Assembly: GCF_024198255.1 (NCBI RefSeq)
Contig: NZ_JAJVKW010000003.1
Span: 806,001 to 870,000 of the forward strand
Direction of reading: 5' to 3'
Origin: Myxococcus guangdongensis
GTDB lineage: Bacteria > Myxococcota > Myxococcia > Myxococcales > Myxococcaceae
DNA length: 64,000 bases
A model generated the notes under the pieces. The model worked only from the letters and a program-made list of their open reading frames with translations, did no database searches and was not told the origin of the DNA. Position 1 is the stretch's first letter; each line of letters begins with the position of its first letter. Shown here in pieces: positions 52,728 to 61,343 of this stretch. The translations under genes were made by a program, and so were the position numbers.

Positions 52728-54093
52728 CACGCGAGCGTGGCCGGGCCGCGGCCCTCCCGCTCAGCTCCTCGAAGAGGGCGCGCATCGCGTCGTCCTGAAT
52801 CTGGCTCACGTCCCGGAGCTCCGGGGGGAAGGCCCGGTCCATCCGGGCCCCCGCGGCGACCAGGGCACGGACCGCGAGCTCCGCGTCTCGCGAGTAGGCC
52901 TGCTCCGCGAGCTGCGCCAGGGGCGTCGTCTTGTGGGCGGGCCACCCGGAGTCCGGCTTCGCTCCGTGCTGGAGGAGGAGGGGGACGCAGCGCAGGGCCT
53001 CGCGGTGGGAGACGGCGACCTGGAGCGGATAGACGGCGTCCTTCCCCCCGTGGTTGGGGTTGGCGCCCTTCCCGAGCAGGAGGCGGACCATCTCGCAGTT
53101 CATCTGGTGGAGCGCCGTGTGGAGCGCGCTGGCGTCGCCCTCGCGTGGCTGGACCCCGAGGCCCGCCGCCAGCAGCTCCTCCAGCAGATGAGGGTCGCGC
53201 AGCTCGATGGCGTGCTTCAAGGCCATGCTGTCGCGCATGCCCGGGCGGATGCCGGGCAGCAGCGCCCGGATGATGTCCTTGTCCCCGTTCAGGGTGGCGC
53301 TGGAGAGCGCGGACGTGTCGGGTTCCCGCTGGGGGCCGACATTCGCGCCCTGCGCCACCAGCTCCCGGACCCGCGGGAGGTCGCGCTCCTGGACGGCCGT
53401 GCGCAGGGCCGCGTCGACCTGCTGGGTGACCGCCTTCTTCCTCAGACTCGCCATGCGCGCGTCGAAGCCGGGATTCTTCCTGCGCAGTCGCGCCACCCCT
53501 TGCTTGAACCAGTCGTGCTCCGAGGTGTTGAAGTGCCAGCGTCCCGACGACGCGACCTCGAACCAGTCGCGCGCCTCGTTCCATCCTCCCATGACGATGA
53601 ACCTCTGCCCGATGTCGGGTCCGGTGACGTGCGGCTCGGGGGCGGGCTCCTGGGTTCCCGGGCCCTGGGTTCCACAGCGGAACTCCGGAACCCCGCTGCT
53701 GAAGACGGCGGGGAGGTGCTCCCCGGGCGTGACGCCCAGCAACGTCTCCTCGACCGCCAGCTCCACCCTCGGGGGCCGGTACTTCGTGGCGCCCTGGTCT
53801 CGCACCGAGACGACGCGGACGACGTGGATTTCGCAGCCCTCGATGGAGCGGGCGGGGAACCTCGACTCGAACGAAGGGGGCTTCTGGCCTTGTCTGAAGC
53901 TGTTCAGGTCCGGACGCCAGGTGAAGCAGTCCTTCGCGGACCAGCTCCGCGAATCCGAGGGCAGCTCACGCTCGATGGACGCCGCCTCGGCGGAGGTCGT
54001 CATCAGCAACGATGCCAGCGCCGCGAGGAGCAGCCCCAGGGGCGCGGTGCCATCGAAGCCGAGGCGGAGGGAGGACACGCGGTGGGAGGACAT
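52681..54093 (-). CDS. Secreted ankyrin-repeat protein
   Basis: 470 aa; signal peptide with cleavage after TSAEA. The N-terminal domain (~40-190) contains several Cys (DCFTW, GCEIHV, FRCG) and is not recognised. From ~215 come ankyrin repeats: AVQERDLPRVRELVAQGANV, ALSSATLNGDKDIIRALLPG, ALHTALHQMNCEMVRLLLGKGANPN, PLQVAVSHREALRCVPLLLQHGAKPD, and one with RALVAAGARMD. These act as protein-binding modules, probably outside the cytoplasm. The C-terminus is low complexity and overlaps the convergent DUF1800 gene by 47 bp. 54094-54293 upstream shows nothing I can name. Confidence 0.82.
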   Translation of the reverse strand: MSSHRVSSLRLGFDGTAPLGLLLAALASLLMTTSAEAASIERELPSDSRSWSAKDCFTWRPDLNSFRQGQKPPSFESRFPARSIEGCEIHVVRVVSVRDQGATKYRPPRVELAVEETLLGVTPGEHLPAVFSSGVPEFRCGTQGPGTQEPAPEPHVTGPDIGQRFIVMGGWNEARDWFEVASSGRWHFNTSEHDWFKQGVARLRRKNPGFDARMASLRKKAVTQQVDAALRTAVQERDLPRVRELVAQGANVGPQREPDTSALSSATLNGDKDIIRALLPGIRPGMRDSMALKHAIELRDPHLLEELLAAGLGVQPREGDASALHTALHQMNCEMVRLLLGKGANPNHGGKDAVYPLQVAVSHREALRCVPLLLQHGAKPDSGWPAHKTTPLAQLAEQAYSRDAELAVRALVAAGARMDRAFPPELRDVSQIQDDAMRALFEELSGRAAARPRSRATAAGTPVSPTAVRR

Positions 54094-54293
54094 GGGCGGA
54101 GTCTAGACCAGACATCCGCACCCGACGCCAGTCGGCCCCATGGCTGTGATTCGTCAAGGGACGCCCCGCGGGCTGGATGGACACCGCTCGGCGTGCCTCC
54201 GTCCACATGACGCGCCACGCCGCTCGGGCCGATGTGTGTCCCTGTCTGTGATGTGATTCCCTGGCGTCAGGAGGTCTTCGGGGCCGTGCCGCG

Positions 54294-55247
54294 CTAGGCG
54301 CGCCGTCCGCGTCTGTCGATGGGGGACGGGGGACTCCGTGGCTCCTTCGCCAGCAACCAGTCGCGGACCGCGAGGAAGCGCGCGGTGGGAGCGGCGGCTC
54401 GGCGCCACGCCACCCAGAGGGTGCCCCAGGGGCGGCGTGAGGCGCTGCGGGCGGCCTCCGCGGTGAGCTCGACGACGCGCCCTTCGCGCAGCGCGGGCCC
54501 CACCAGGTAGTCGGGCAGCACCGTCAGCCCCACGCCGGCCTCCGCCAGTGCGAGCATCTCGTCGAGGTTGGCGATGCGGCAGACGACCTGCGTCGGCAGG
54601 GGCTCCCGGGCGCCGAAGGCCGCGCGCCACCAGGGCAGGAGCATGGCCAGGTCCGCGTCGAAGGCGATGAAGCGATGCGTGGCGAAGTCGCGGGCGCTCC
54701 TCGGGCTCCCCCAACGCTTCAAATAGGCAGGGGAGGCCACGGCGACGAAGCGCTCCTGGGCCACGGGGCGCAGCTCCAGGCCCGGGGCCTCGGGCAACAG
54801 GCCGACGAGGCCCAGGTCCAGCTCACCGTCGAGGAGCCTGCGCGCGACGCGGCTGGGGACATCGAAGCGGACGTCCAGGCGCAGCTCGGGATGCGCCGCC
54901 AGGAGGGACGGCAGGCGCGGGCGCAGCCAGTAGCGGAAGAAGGGCCAGGGGCCGCCCAGGGTCACCTCGCCGCGCACCACGCGGTGGACCTCGGAGGCCT
55001 CCTCCACGGCGGCGTCCAGCGCGGGCAGGTGCTCCGCCAGTCGCGCGACGAGCGCCGCTCCGGCGGGGGTGAGCCGCGCCCTTCGTCCCACGCGCTCGAA
55101 CAGCGCGACGCCCGTGTGTCGCTCGAGCGCCTTGAGCTGCTGTCCCACGGCGGACGCGGTGATGCCCAGTCGCGCCGCGGCGGCGGCGTGCGTCCCCGCG
55201 CGACTGACTTCCCACAGCGTCCACAGCGCCTCGCGATTGCCAAGCAT
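54294..55247 (-). CDS. LysR-family transcriptional regulator
   Basis: 317 aa. Winged helix at 1-60 (ALWTLWEVSRAGTHAAAAARLGITASAVGQQLKALERHTG) and substrate-binding domain from ~90. The recognition region is slightly atypical: SAVGQQLKALE in place of the common SAVSRQIKALE. Divergent from a DJ-1/PfpI gene with 104 bp between, the classical arrangement in which a LysR protein regulates its neighbour and itself; an 18-bp palindrome lies in that space. Confidence 0.93.
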   Translation of the reverse strand: MLGNREALWTLWEVSRAGTHAAAAARLGITASAVGQQLKALERHTGVALFERVGRRARLTPAGAALVARLAEHLPALDAAVEEASEVHRVVRGEVTLGGPWPFFRYWLRPRLPSLLAAHPELRLDVRFDVPSRVARRLLDGELDLGLVGLLPEAPGLELRPVAQERFVAVASPAYLKRWGSPRSARDFATHRFIAFDADLAMLLPWWRAAFGAREPLPTQVVCRIANLDEMLALAEAGVGLTVLPDYLVGPALREGRVVELTAEAARSASRRPWGTLWVAWRRAAAPTARFLAVRDWLLAKEPRSPPSPIDRRGRRA

Positions 55248-55323
55248 GGCTTGAGCTTATGTGAAGAAGCCCTCGGTTTTCTGGGCGGACCCGGGGGCGT
55301 ATCCCTTCTGGCGTGGGGCCCCT

Positions 55324-55341
55324 CCTCGTGGGCCCACGAGG
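55324..55341. promoter_or_regulatory. 18-bp perfect palindrome upstream of the DJ-1 gene
   Basis: CCTCGTGGGCCCACGAGG, exactly self-complementary, ends within the Shine-Dalgarno region (GGGAG at 55340-55344) and 10 bp before the ATG at 55352. It is a candidate operator between the divergent LysR and DJ-1 genes. The right arm could also sequester the ribosome-binding site. Confidence 0.5.
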
Positions 55342-55351
55342 GAGCCGTGTC

Positions 55352-56056
55352 ATGGAAGAGATGCTGACCGCCGTGAAGGTCCTGCTGATTGTCACCAGCC
55401 ACTCGCAGTTCGGAGACACGGGAGAGAAGACGGGCTTCTGGCTGGAGGAGCTCGCCGCGCCCTACGAGGCGTTCGTCGACGCGGGGGCGCAGGTGGACAT
55501 CGCGTCTCCGGAGGGCGGGGCCGCGCCGGTGGACCCTCGCAGCGAGAAGGAGCAAACGGAGTCCACGCGGGCGTTCCTGTCCGATGCGCAGGCGAAGAAG
55601 AAGCTGGCGAACACGCTCAAGCTCGCGAAGGTGCAGGACAAGTACGACGCGTACTTCGTGGTGGGTGGGCACGGCGTGATGTGGGACCTGTCGAAGCACG
55701 CGCCCACGCACAAGCTGTTGTCCGCGGGGTACGCGCGCGGAGCGGTGGTGGCGGCGGTCTGCCACGGGCCCGCGGCGCTGGTGGGCGTGAAGGGGCCGGA
55801 CGGGCAGCCGCTGGTGAAGGGCAAGCGCGTGGCGGGCTTCAGCAACGCGGAGGAGAAGGCGGCGAAGTTCGACGCCATCGTCCCGTTCGCGCTGGAGACG
55901 CGGTTGAAGGAGCTGGGGGCCCGCTACGAGTCAGGTCCGTTGTGGGAGAGCTTCGTCGTGAGCGACGGCCGGCTCGTCACCGGGCAGAACCCGGCGTCGT
56001 CCGCCGCCACCGCGCGCGAGGTGCTCCACCAACTGCGCGAGAAGAAGCAGCCCTGA
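55352..56056 (+). CDS. DJ-1/PfpI-family (Hsp31-like) protein
   Basis: 234 aa from the ATG at 55352 with GGGAG 7 nt upstream. Features of the Hsp31/GATase1-like group are LLIVTSH, an insert with EKTGFWLEELAAPYEAFVDAG (Glu of the active site), SPEGGAAPVDPRS, VVGGHGVMWDL, and the nucleophile elbow AVCHGPAAL with the reactive Cys. Family members act as glyoxalase III/chaperone-like deglycase or amidase enzymes, so protection against reactive carbonyls is plausible. Probably controlled by the divergent LysR gene. Confidence 0.9.
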   Translation: MEEMLTAVKVLLIVTSHSQFGDTGEKTGFWLEELAAPYEAFVDAGAQVDIASPEGGAAPVDPRSEKEQTESTRAFLSDAQAKKKLANTLKLAKVQDKYDAYFVVGGHGVMWDLSKHAPTHKLLSAGYARGAVVAAVCHGPAALVGVKGPDGQPLVKGKRVAGFSNAEEKAAKFDAIVPFALETRLKELGARYESGPLWESFVVSDGRLVTGQNPASSAATAREVLHQLREKKQP

Positions 56057-56349
56057 TTGAGGCCAGGGGGCTCGCTCGGAGGTACGACGCGGCGATGCAC
56101 CGCGAAGCCTGGGAGGCCCGTGCGCACCAGCGCCTCTTCGCTCGATGCGGACCGGGGGCTGCGCGTGGGAGCGGCACCGCGTGAGCGGAGCGAACGACGC
56201 CCGGACGGGGGGGCCGGGGAGGGAAGGGACGGTGTGCCGTCATGGAGTCAGAGGTGCGCGCCTGCGGGCTCGTAACCTCCGGGCCGAACGGGTGTTGAAT
56301 GGGCGGACCTCGCCGCCTCGCGGGGCCGACACCCTGGAGTTGCGGCCGC

Positions 56350-57588
56350 ATGCCTCAGTCCCTCTCTCGACGCCGCCTGCTGCACGCACTGGGACTGTCC
56401 GGAGTGGGGCTGCTGTTCACGCCAGGTCTGCTGCGCGGCGTCCAGGCGGCCACACCTCCTTCACGGCGCACGCTGGTGACGGTGTTCCTCCGGGGCGGTG
56501 TGGACGGGCTCTCCCTCATCCCACCCATCGAGGACGCGGCCTATCACCGCGCGCGTCCCTCGCTCGCGCTGAGGTCCTCGGGGGAGGGCGCCGCATTGCC
56601 CTTGTCCGCGCCCTTCGGCCTGCACCCACGTCTGGAGCCCTTGCTCCCGCTGTGGAAGGAAGGCCAGCTCGCGGTGCTGCATGGCGTGGGGCTCCCCACC
56701 CCGGTCCGCTCGCACTTCGACGCGCAGGACTTCGTGGAGTCCGGAACGCCGGGTCGCAAGTCGACACCGGATGGCTGGCTCAATCGCGCGTTGGACTCCG
56801 ACGCACAGGTTCCCGCCGCGCCGCTGCGCGCAGTGGCGCTGCAGTCCACGCTGCCCCGCGCGCTCTTCGGTGACGCGGGCGCGCTGGCCATGGGGCGCCT
56901 GGAGGAGTTCCGCCTGCGCGTGGGCACGCGAGGCGCACAGGCCACCCGCGGCTTCGAGGCGCTCTACGCCGGCGCCGTGGACGACGCGCTGCGCACCACG
57001 GGGCAGGGCGCCTTCGAGGCGCTCTCGCACCTGGATGAAGAGCGCCTCGCCCGGCTGCCGCCCACCGCCGGCGTCGAGTACCCGCGCGCGCCCCTGGGCC
57101 AGCGACTGGCGGACATCGCCCGACTCATCAAGGGCGACGTGGGCCTGGAGGTCGCCGCCACGGAGATGGGCGGCTGGGACACCCACGCGGCGCAGGGCGC
57201 GGCCACGGGCACCTTCGCCAATCGCTGCGCCGAACTGTCCGGCGCGCTGTCCGCCTTCGCGCGTGATTTGGGCCCACGGCTCGAACACGTGACGGTGGTG
57301 GTCCTGACGGAGTTCGGCCGCACCGTGCGGGAGAACGGCAGTCGAGGCACGGACCACGGCGTCGGGAGCGCGATGCTCGTGCTCGGTGGAGGCGTGCGCG
57401 GAGGCCGGGTGTACGGGCGCTTCGAGTCACTGACGAAGGACCGGCTCCAGGATGGCAGGGACGTGCCCGCGTGGACCGACGTGCGAGCCCCGCTGTCCGA
57501 GGCCCTGCGTGCCTGTCGCCCCGGCGTGGACCTGACCCGGGTATTCCCGGGGTACTCACCCGGCGCACCGCTGGGCCTCTTCGCGTAG
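56350..57588 (+). CDS. DUF1501 protein with Tat signal
   Basis: 412 aa starting MPQSLSRRRLLHALGLSG, a twin-arginine signal. DUF1501 motifs: TLVTVFLRGGVDGLSLIPP, LHGVGLP, DFVESGTPG, GWLNRAL, GGWDTHAAQGAATG, VVVLTEFGRTVREN and SRGTDHGVGSAMLVLGG. The fold is related to sulfatase/alkaline-phosphatase-type enzymes, but the activity is unknown. It usually sits next to DUF1800, here separated by four kilobases of other genes. The preceding 56057-56349 (293 bp) contains no feature I can support. Confidence 0.9.
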   Translation: MPQSLSRRRLLHALGLSGVGLLFTPGLLRGVQAATPPSRRTLVTVFLRGGVDGLSLIPPIEDAAYHRARPSLALRSSGEGAALPLSAPFGLHPRLEPLLPLWKEGQLAVLHGVGLPTPVRSHFDAQDFVESGTPGRKSTPDGWLNRALDSDAQVPAAPLRAVALQSTLPRALFGDAGALAMGRLEEFRLRVGTRGAQATRGFEALYAGAVDDALRTTGQGAFEALSHLDEERLARLPPTAGVEYPRAPLGQRLADIARLIKGDVGLEVAATEMGGWDTHAAQGAATGTFANRCAELSGALSAFARDLGPRLEHVTVVVLTEFGRTVRENGSRGTDHGVGSAMLVLGGGVRGGRVYGRFESLTKDRLQDGRDVPAWTDVRAPLSEALRACRPGVDLTRVFPGYSPGAPLGLFA

Positions 57589-57621
57589 CGCGGTCCGGAA
57601 TGGGGCAGACTGGGCGGGTCC

Positions 57622-58431
57622 ATGGTCCGCCTCCGCCGCATGCTCACCCTCCTCCTCTGCGTCTTCGCGGTCCTCTACGTCGCGCTGTGCGTCGCGGCCT
57701 TCGCCTTCCAGCGCTCCCTGCTCTTCCCCGCGCCCAAGGCCCCCACCGCGCTCCCCGCGGCGCTCGGCTTCCGCCGTCTGCCCTCGAGCGGAGAGGCCTA
57801 CGTGGACCTGCTCCAACTGCCAGGGCCCGAGGGCGCGCCCACGGTGGTGCACTTCCACGGCAACGGGGAGCAGCTCCTCGACCAGCAGGACCTGGGCCTG
57901 TTCCTCCAATCGAACGGCCTGGGCTTCCTGGCCGTCGAGTACCCGGGCTACGGCGCCTCCCCAGGAGCCCCTTCCGAGCAGGGCATCTACGCGGCGGCGG
58001 AGGCCGCGCTCGCGATGCTGCGCGCTCAAGGTGTCCCGCCGGAGCGCACGGTGCTCAGCGGCCGCAGCCTGGGCACGGGTGTGGCGGTGGAGATGGCGCG
58101 CCGGGGCCATGGCGCGCGCATCATGCTGGTGTCGCCCTACACCTCCATCCCCGACATGGCGGCGACGATGCTGCCCTTCCTCCCCACCTCGCTGCTCGTG
58201 AGGGACCGCTTCGACACCCTGTCGAAGGCGCGGGGCATCGACCTGCCGGTGCTCATCATCCACGGTGAGCAGGACACGCTCATCCCGGTGGAGATGGGGC
58301 GCCAGCTGGGCACCCGCTTCCCTCGCGCCACGGTGGTGACGGTGCCGGACGCGGGGCACGACGACGTGCTGGAGCGCGCGGGGCCGGACCGCGTGCAACG
58401 CATGGCCGCGTTCGCGCTCGGCGGCGACTGA
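57622..58431 (+). CDS. Membrane-anchored alpha/beta hydrolase
   Basis: 269 aa. One N-terminal helix (LTLLLCVFAVLYVALCVAAFAF), then an alpha/beta-hydrolase of ABHD13/ABHD17-like type. Oxyanion motif VVHFHGNGEQ, nucleophile Ser in LSGRSLGTG, acid Asp in IIHGEQDTLIP, and His in DAGHDDVL. Likely a serine esterase or thioesterase facing the periplasm; substrate unknown. Follows DUF1501 by 33 bp. Confidence 0.88.
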   Translation: MVRLRRMLTLLLCVFAVLYVALCVAAFAFQRSLLFPAPKAPTALPAALGFRRLPSSGEAYVDLLQLPGPEGAPTVVHFHGNGEQLLDQQDLGLFLQSNGLGFLAVEYPGYGASPGAPSEQGIYAAAEAALAMLRAQGVPPERTVLSGRSLGTGVAVEMARRGHGARIMLVSPYTSIPDMAATMLPFLPTSLLVRDRFDTLSKARGIDLPVLIIHGEQDTLIPVEMGRQLGTRFPRATVVTVPDAGHDDVLERAGPDRVQRMAAFALGGD

Positions 58432-58452
58432 AGGCGCCAGGGCACCCAGTCG

Positions 58453-58893
58453 TCAGTGCACCTGCGACGCGGACTCCGTGTCGACGGAGACCTCGCGCAT
58501 CATCTCCGCGGTCTCCTCCGCGTCCAGACACTTCACCAGGTCCGCCTGCGCCACCATGCCGCAGACGGTGTTGTCATCATCGAGCACGACCATGCGCCGC
58601 ACCTGGTTCTGCTCCATCAGCGCCAGGCAGTCCTCCAGCGGGGTGTCGCGGTACACGGTGGCCGCGGGCGCGCTCATCGCCGCCGTCACGTCCAGCATGT
58701 AGGGGTCCTTCCCCTTGGCGATGATGCGGCAGGTGATGTCCCGGTCCGTGATGATGCCCAGCGGCCGGTTGTCGGCGTCGATGACGGGCAGGGCTCCGCA
58801 ATCACACTCGACCATCCATCGCGCCGCCTGTTCGATGCCCGTGTCGGGCAGGCAGGTGACGGGGTTGGTGGTCATGGCGTCTTCGACCTTCAT
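58453..58893 (-). CDS. CBS-pair protein
   Basis: 146 aa consisting of two CBS domains: MTTNPVTCLPDTGIEQAARWMVECDCGALPVID...GIITDRDI, and MSAPAATVYRDTPLEDCLALMEQNQVRRMVVLDDDNTVCGMVAQADL. GGGAGG precedes the ATG. Stand-alone CBS pairs bind adenosyl ligands such as AMP, ATP or SAM and regulate partners. The partner is unknown. Transcribed alone, convergent with the hydrolase. Confidence 0.92.
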   Translation of the reverse strand: MKVEDAMTTNPVTCLPDTGIEQAARWMVECDCGALPVIDADNRPLGIITDRDITCRIIAKGKDPYMLDVTAAMSAPAATVYRDTPLEDCLALMEQNQVRRMVVLDDDNTVCGMVAQADLVKCLDAEETAEMMREVSVDTESASQVH

Positions 58894-58994
58894 GGCGTCC
58901 TCCCAGGCAGAGTGAATCTCTCCAGGAAGGTGCGCCTCGACGTCGTGAACCGCGGCGGGCAGCGGAGCGAGGGCCCGTCACGCGCCCGAGGACT

Positions 58995-59528
58995 TCAATC
59001 CCGGGGGAAGCGCTCCTCGTACTCGGCCTCCAGGCGTGCGTGGGTGGACCAGAAGCCGCGAGGCGTCTGTCCGCGCAGCTGGTCCTCGAGGATGCCCACG
59101 TGGGTGTCCCAGCCGCTCGCGACGCTGACGCGGTCGGCGCGCGTGACGAGGCGGCGGTGCGTGACGACGAGCAGCACGTCCGGGCCCCGAGCGCTCAGCT
59201 CGAAGATGACCTCGGAGGGGGCGCCCGTCTGCTCGGCCCAGGTGTAGCTCAGCACGTGCGGCGGCTCGCAGCGGAGGACGCGGCCGGTGTGCCGATGGCC
59301 GTCGCGCATCACCTGATAGCGCTGGGGCACCGGCTCGTGGGAGAGGTTGGCGTGTTGGAAGCGCAGCTCGACACGGCCGCCCTCGCGCAGCTCCATGTCC
59401 CCAGCGGCGAGCCACCTTCCACGCAGCTCCGAGTCCGTGAGGTACGCCCACACGCGCTCCAGCGGGCCTGGCAGCACGCGCTCGAGGCGCACCGTCTGGG
59501 GCTCGGTGACGACGCCGTGCTCAGCCAT
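58995..59528 (-). CDS. SRPBCC/AHSA1-like protein 2
   Basis: 177 aa START-like protein: RLERVLPGPLERVWAYLTDSELRGRWLAAGDMEL, GRVELRF, RVLRCEPPHVLSYTW, VLLVVTHRRL, GWDTHVGILEDQLRG. It belongs to the AHSA1/SRPBCC group, which forms a hydrophobic ligand cavity. It overlaps the previous SRPBCC gene by 8 nt and is the third gene of the ArsR operon. Ligand unknown. Confidence 0.88.
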   Translation of the reverse strand: MAEHGVVTEPQTVRLERVLPGPLERVWAYLTDSELRGRWLAAGDMELREGGRVELRFQHANLSHEPVPQRYQVMRDGHRHTGRVLRCEPPHVLSYTWAEQTGAPSEVIFELSARGPDVLLVVTHRRLVTRADRVSVASGWDTHVGILEDQLRGQTPRGFWSTHARLEAEYEERFPRD

Positions 59529-59994
59529 GGCGCGAAGCCTCCACGGCGACCTCGCGCGCCAGCGTGGTGAGCATGGTGGCCCAGCCCGCCTGGGTGCGGT
59601 CCGCGTACTCCGCCCACTTGTCGGACATGACGTGCGTCAGCGTCAGCTCACAGCCCGAGTCCCTCGGCTGGATGTCCAGGGTGACGCGGCTGATGTCCTC
59701 CGCGTTCATCGTCTCCTCGCGGATGGCCCACGTGAAGACCAGTCGCTGGGGACGGTCGAGCTCCAGATAGGTCCCGACGTGGTCGATGTCCTGGCCCTTC
59801 CTGCGCACCAGGAAGGAGAAGCCGCCGCCCACGCGTGCCTCGAGGCGCAGGTGCAGCACCTCCTCGTCGCGCACCCCTGGCCCCCACATCCACCGGCCCA
59901 GCGTCTCGGGACTCAACCACGCGTCGAAGACACGCTCGGCGCTGGCGGCGAAGAAGCGGGTGAGCTGGACCTGGACTGTCTTCGAGGGAGTCAC
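59521..59994 (-). CDS. SRPBCC/AHSA1-like protein 1
   Basis: 157 aa from a GTG (59992-59994) that overlaps the ArsR stop. QLTRFFAASAERVFDAWLSPETLGRWMWGP, GGGFSFLVRRKGQDIDHVGTYLELDRPQRLVFTW and GWATMLTTLAREV are typical of the AHSA1 family, commonly paired with ArsR repressors. Different sequence from the next SRPBCC gene, so not a recent duplicate. Confidence 0.9.
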   Translation of the reverse strand: MTPSKTVQVQLTRFFAASAERVFDAWLSPETLGRWMWGPGVRDEEVLHLRLEARVGGGFSFLVRRKGQDIDHVGTYLELDRPQRLVFTWAIREETMNAEDISRVTLDIQPRDSGCELTLTHVMSDKWAEYADRTQAGWATMLTTLAREVAVEASRHG

Positions 59995-60362
59995 CGGGTG
60001 CGTCCTTTCTTGTGGGGAGGGGAAGGGGGCGGGGGAGCCTCGCCGCGCAGCAGGCTCTCCAGCATGTCGAGTCGCTCGCTCCAGAAGCGCTCGTAGTAGC
60101 GAATCCAGTCCTGCGCGTCCGACAGCGGCCGGGCGTTGAGCCGGCAGACGTGCGTGCGGCCCTTCACCTCGCGGTGCACCAACCCCGCACGCTCCAGCAC
60201 CTTGATGTGCTTGGACGCCGCGGCCAGGGACATCTGGAAGGGGGCCGCCAGCTCGCCCACGCTGCGCTCGTGCACCGACAGGTTGCGCAGCATCGCCCGA
60301 CGTGTCGGGTCGGACAGCGCATGGAACGTGTGGTCGAGCTGGCTCGCGTGTTGTTCAACCAT
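59991..60362 (-). CDS. ArsR-family repressor
   Basis: 123 aa. Winged helix: FHALSDPTRRAMLRNLSVHERSVGELAAPFQMSLAAASKHIKVLERAGLVHREVKGRTHVCRLN. No metal-binding ELCVCDL motif, so a non-metal type of the kind linked to SRPBCC genes. Start at 60362 lies 7 nt downstream of a strong -10 box, implying a leaderless message. An inverted repeat sits on the start codon. Operon order ArsR-SRPBCC-SRPBCC, all overlapping. Confidence 0.93.
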   Translation of the reverse strand: MVEQHASQLDHTFHALSDPTRRAMLRNLSVHERSVGELAAPFQMSLAAASKHIKVLERAGLVHREVKGRTHVCRLNARPLSDAQDWIRYYERFWSERLDMLESLLRGEAPPPPSPPHKKGRTR

Positions 60363-60371
60363 GAGGTTGAA
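60354..60371. promoter_or_regulatory. Inverted repeat on the arsR start codon (candidate operator)
   Basis: TTCAACC-ATGA-GGTTGAA, a perfect 7-bp inverted repeat centred on the start codon and touching the -10 box. A third half-site GTCAACC lies in the -35 box at 60393-60399. Spacing and dyad fit autoregulation by a dimeric ArsR protein. Confidence 0.6.
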
Positions 60372-60397
60372 TATAGAGCCGCTCGTGACACTGTCAA
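60370..60397 (-). promoter_or_regulatory. Near-consensus promoter of the arsR operon
   Basis: Minus strand: -35 TTGACA (60392-60397, perfect), 16-nt spacer, -10 TATATT (60370-60375, 5 of 6). The start codon at 60362 would coincide with or directly follow the transcription start, and no Shine-Dalgarno sequence fits in between. Confidence 0.75.
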
Positions 60398-60458
60398 CCC
60401 ACGTGAGTCCCGGCGAGGCTGGTACGCTGGGGGTGCCTCTCGACTCCGGAGAAGACCC

Positions 60459-61343
60459 ATGTCCCGAGCCCCCGCGCCCGTCATCGGCATCATCGGTGGC
60501 AGTGGCCTGTACCAGATGGATGGCCTGAAGGACGTCACGTGGAGGAAGGTGTCGTCGCCCTTCGGCGAGCCCTCCGACGAGCTGTGCTTCGGCACGCTCG
60601 AGGGCACGCAGGTGGTGTTCCTTCCCCGCCATGGTCGAGGGCACCGCATCGCCCCGAGCGACATCGACTTCCGGGCGAACATCGACGCGCTCAAGCGCAG
60701 TGGGGTGACGGACCTGTTGTCGCTGTCCGCGGTGGGCAGCCTGCGCGAGGACCTGCCGCCGGGCACCTTCGTGGTGGTGGACCAGTTCGTGGACCGCACC
60801 TTCGCGCGGGAGAAGAGCTTCTTCGGCACGGGGCTGGTGGCGCACGTGTCCATGGCGAAGCCCACGTGCTCGCGCCTGGGCGGCGCGGTGGTGGCGGCGT
60901 GTGACGCGCTGGGCGTGGCCGCGCGCCGGGGCGGTACGTACCTGGCGATGGAGGGGCCGCAGTTCTCCTCGCTCGCGGAGAGCCAGCTGTACCGGACGTG
61001 GGGCTGTGACGTCATCGGCATGACGAACATGCCGGAGGCCAAGCTCGCCCGGGAGGCGGAGCTCTGTTACGCGACGGTGGCCATGGTGACGGACTTCGAC
61101 TGCTGGCACCCCGAGCACGACGCCGTCACCGTGGACCAGGTCGTCTCCGTGCTGGTGGGCAACGCGGGCAAGGCGCGCTCGCTGGTGAAGCAGGTGGTGC
61201 CGCTGCTCGGTGGACACGAGGGGCCCTGTCGGCAGGGGTGTCAGCGCGCGTTGGAGCACGCGCTCATCACCGCGCCCGAGGCCCGCGACGCGGCGATGGT
61301 GGAGAAGCTGTCCTCGGTGGCTGGACGGGTGCTCGGGCGATGA
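60459..61343 (+). CDS. mtnP: S-methyl-5'-thioadenosine phosphorylase
   Basis: 294 aa from the ATG at 60459 with GGAG 7 nt upstream. Purine phosphorylase family 2: phosphate loop [74 protein letters not shown]. The Asp pair in TDFDCW marks methylthioadenosine rather than guanosine/inosine specificity. It cleaves MTA (and probably 5'-deoxyadenosine) to adenine plus the 1-phosphate sugar. Its stop overlaps the mtnA start, and it is divergent from the arsR operon. Confidence 0.93.
   Translation: MSRAPAPVIGIIGGSGLYQMDGLKDVTWRKVSSPFGEPSDELCFGTLEGTQVVFLPRHGRGHRIAPSDIDFRANIDALKRSGVTDLLSLSAVGSLREDLPPGTFVVVDQFVDRTFAREKSFFGTGLVAHVSMAKPTCSRLGGAVVAACDALGVAARRGGTYLAMEGPQFSSLAESQLYRTWGCDVIGMTNMPEAKLAREAELCYATVAMVTDFDCWHPEHDAVTVDQVVSVLVGNAGKARSLVKQVVPLLGGHEGPCRQGCQRALEHALITAPEARDAAMVEKLSSVAGRVLGR

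Noticed and set aside
54094..54293. Possible small gene in the 200-bp gap between ankyrin and LysR genes.
   Set aside because: Short open frames here lack a ribosome-binding site and recognisable sequence.
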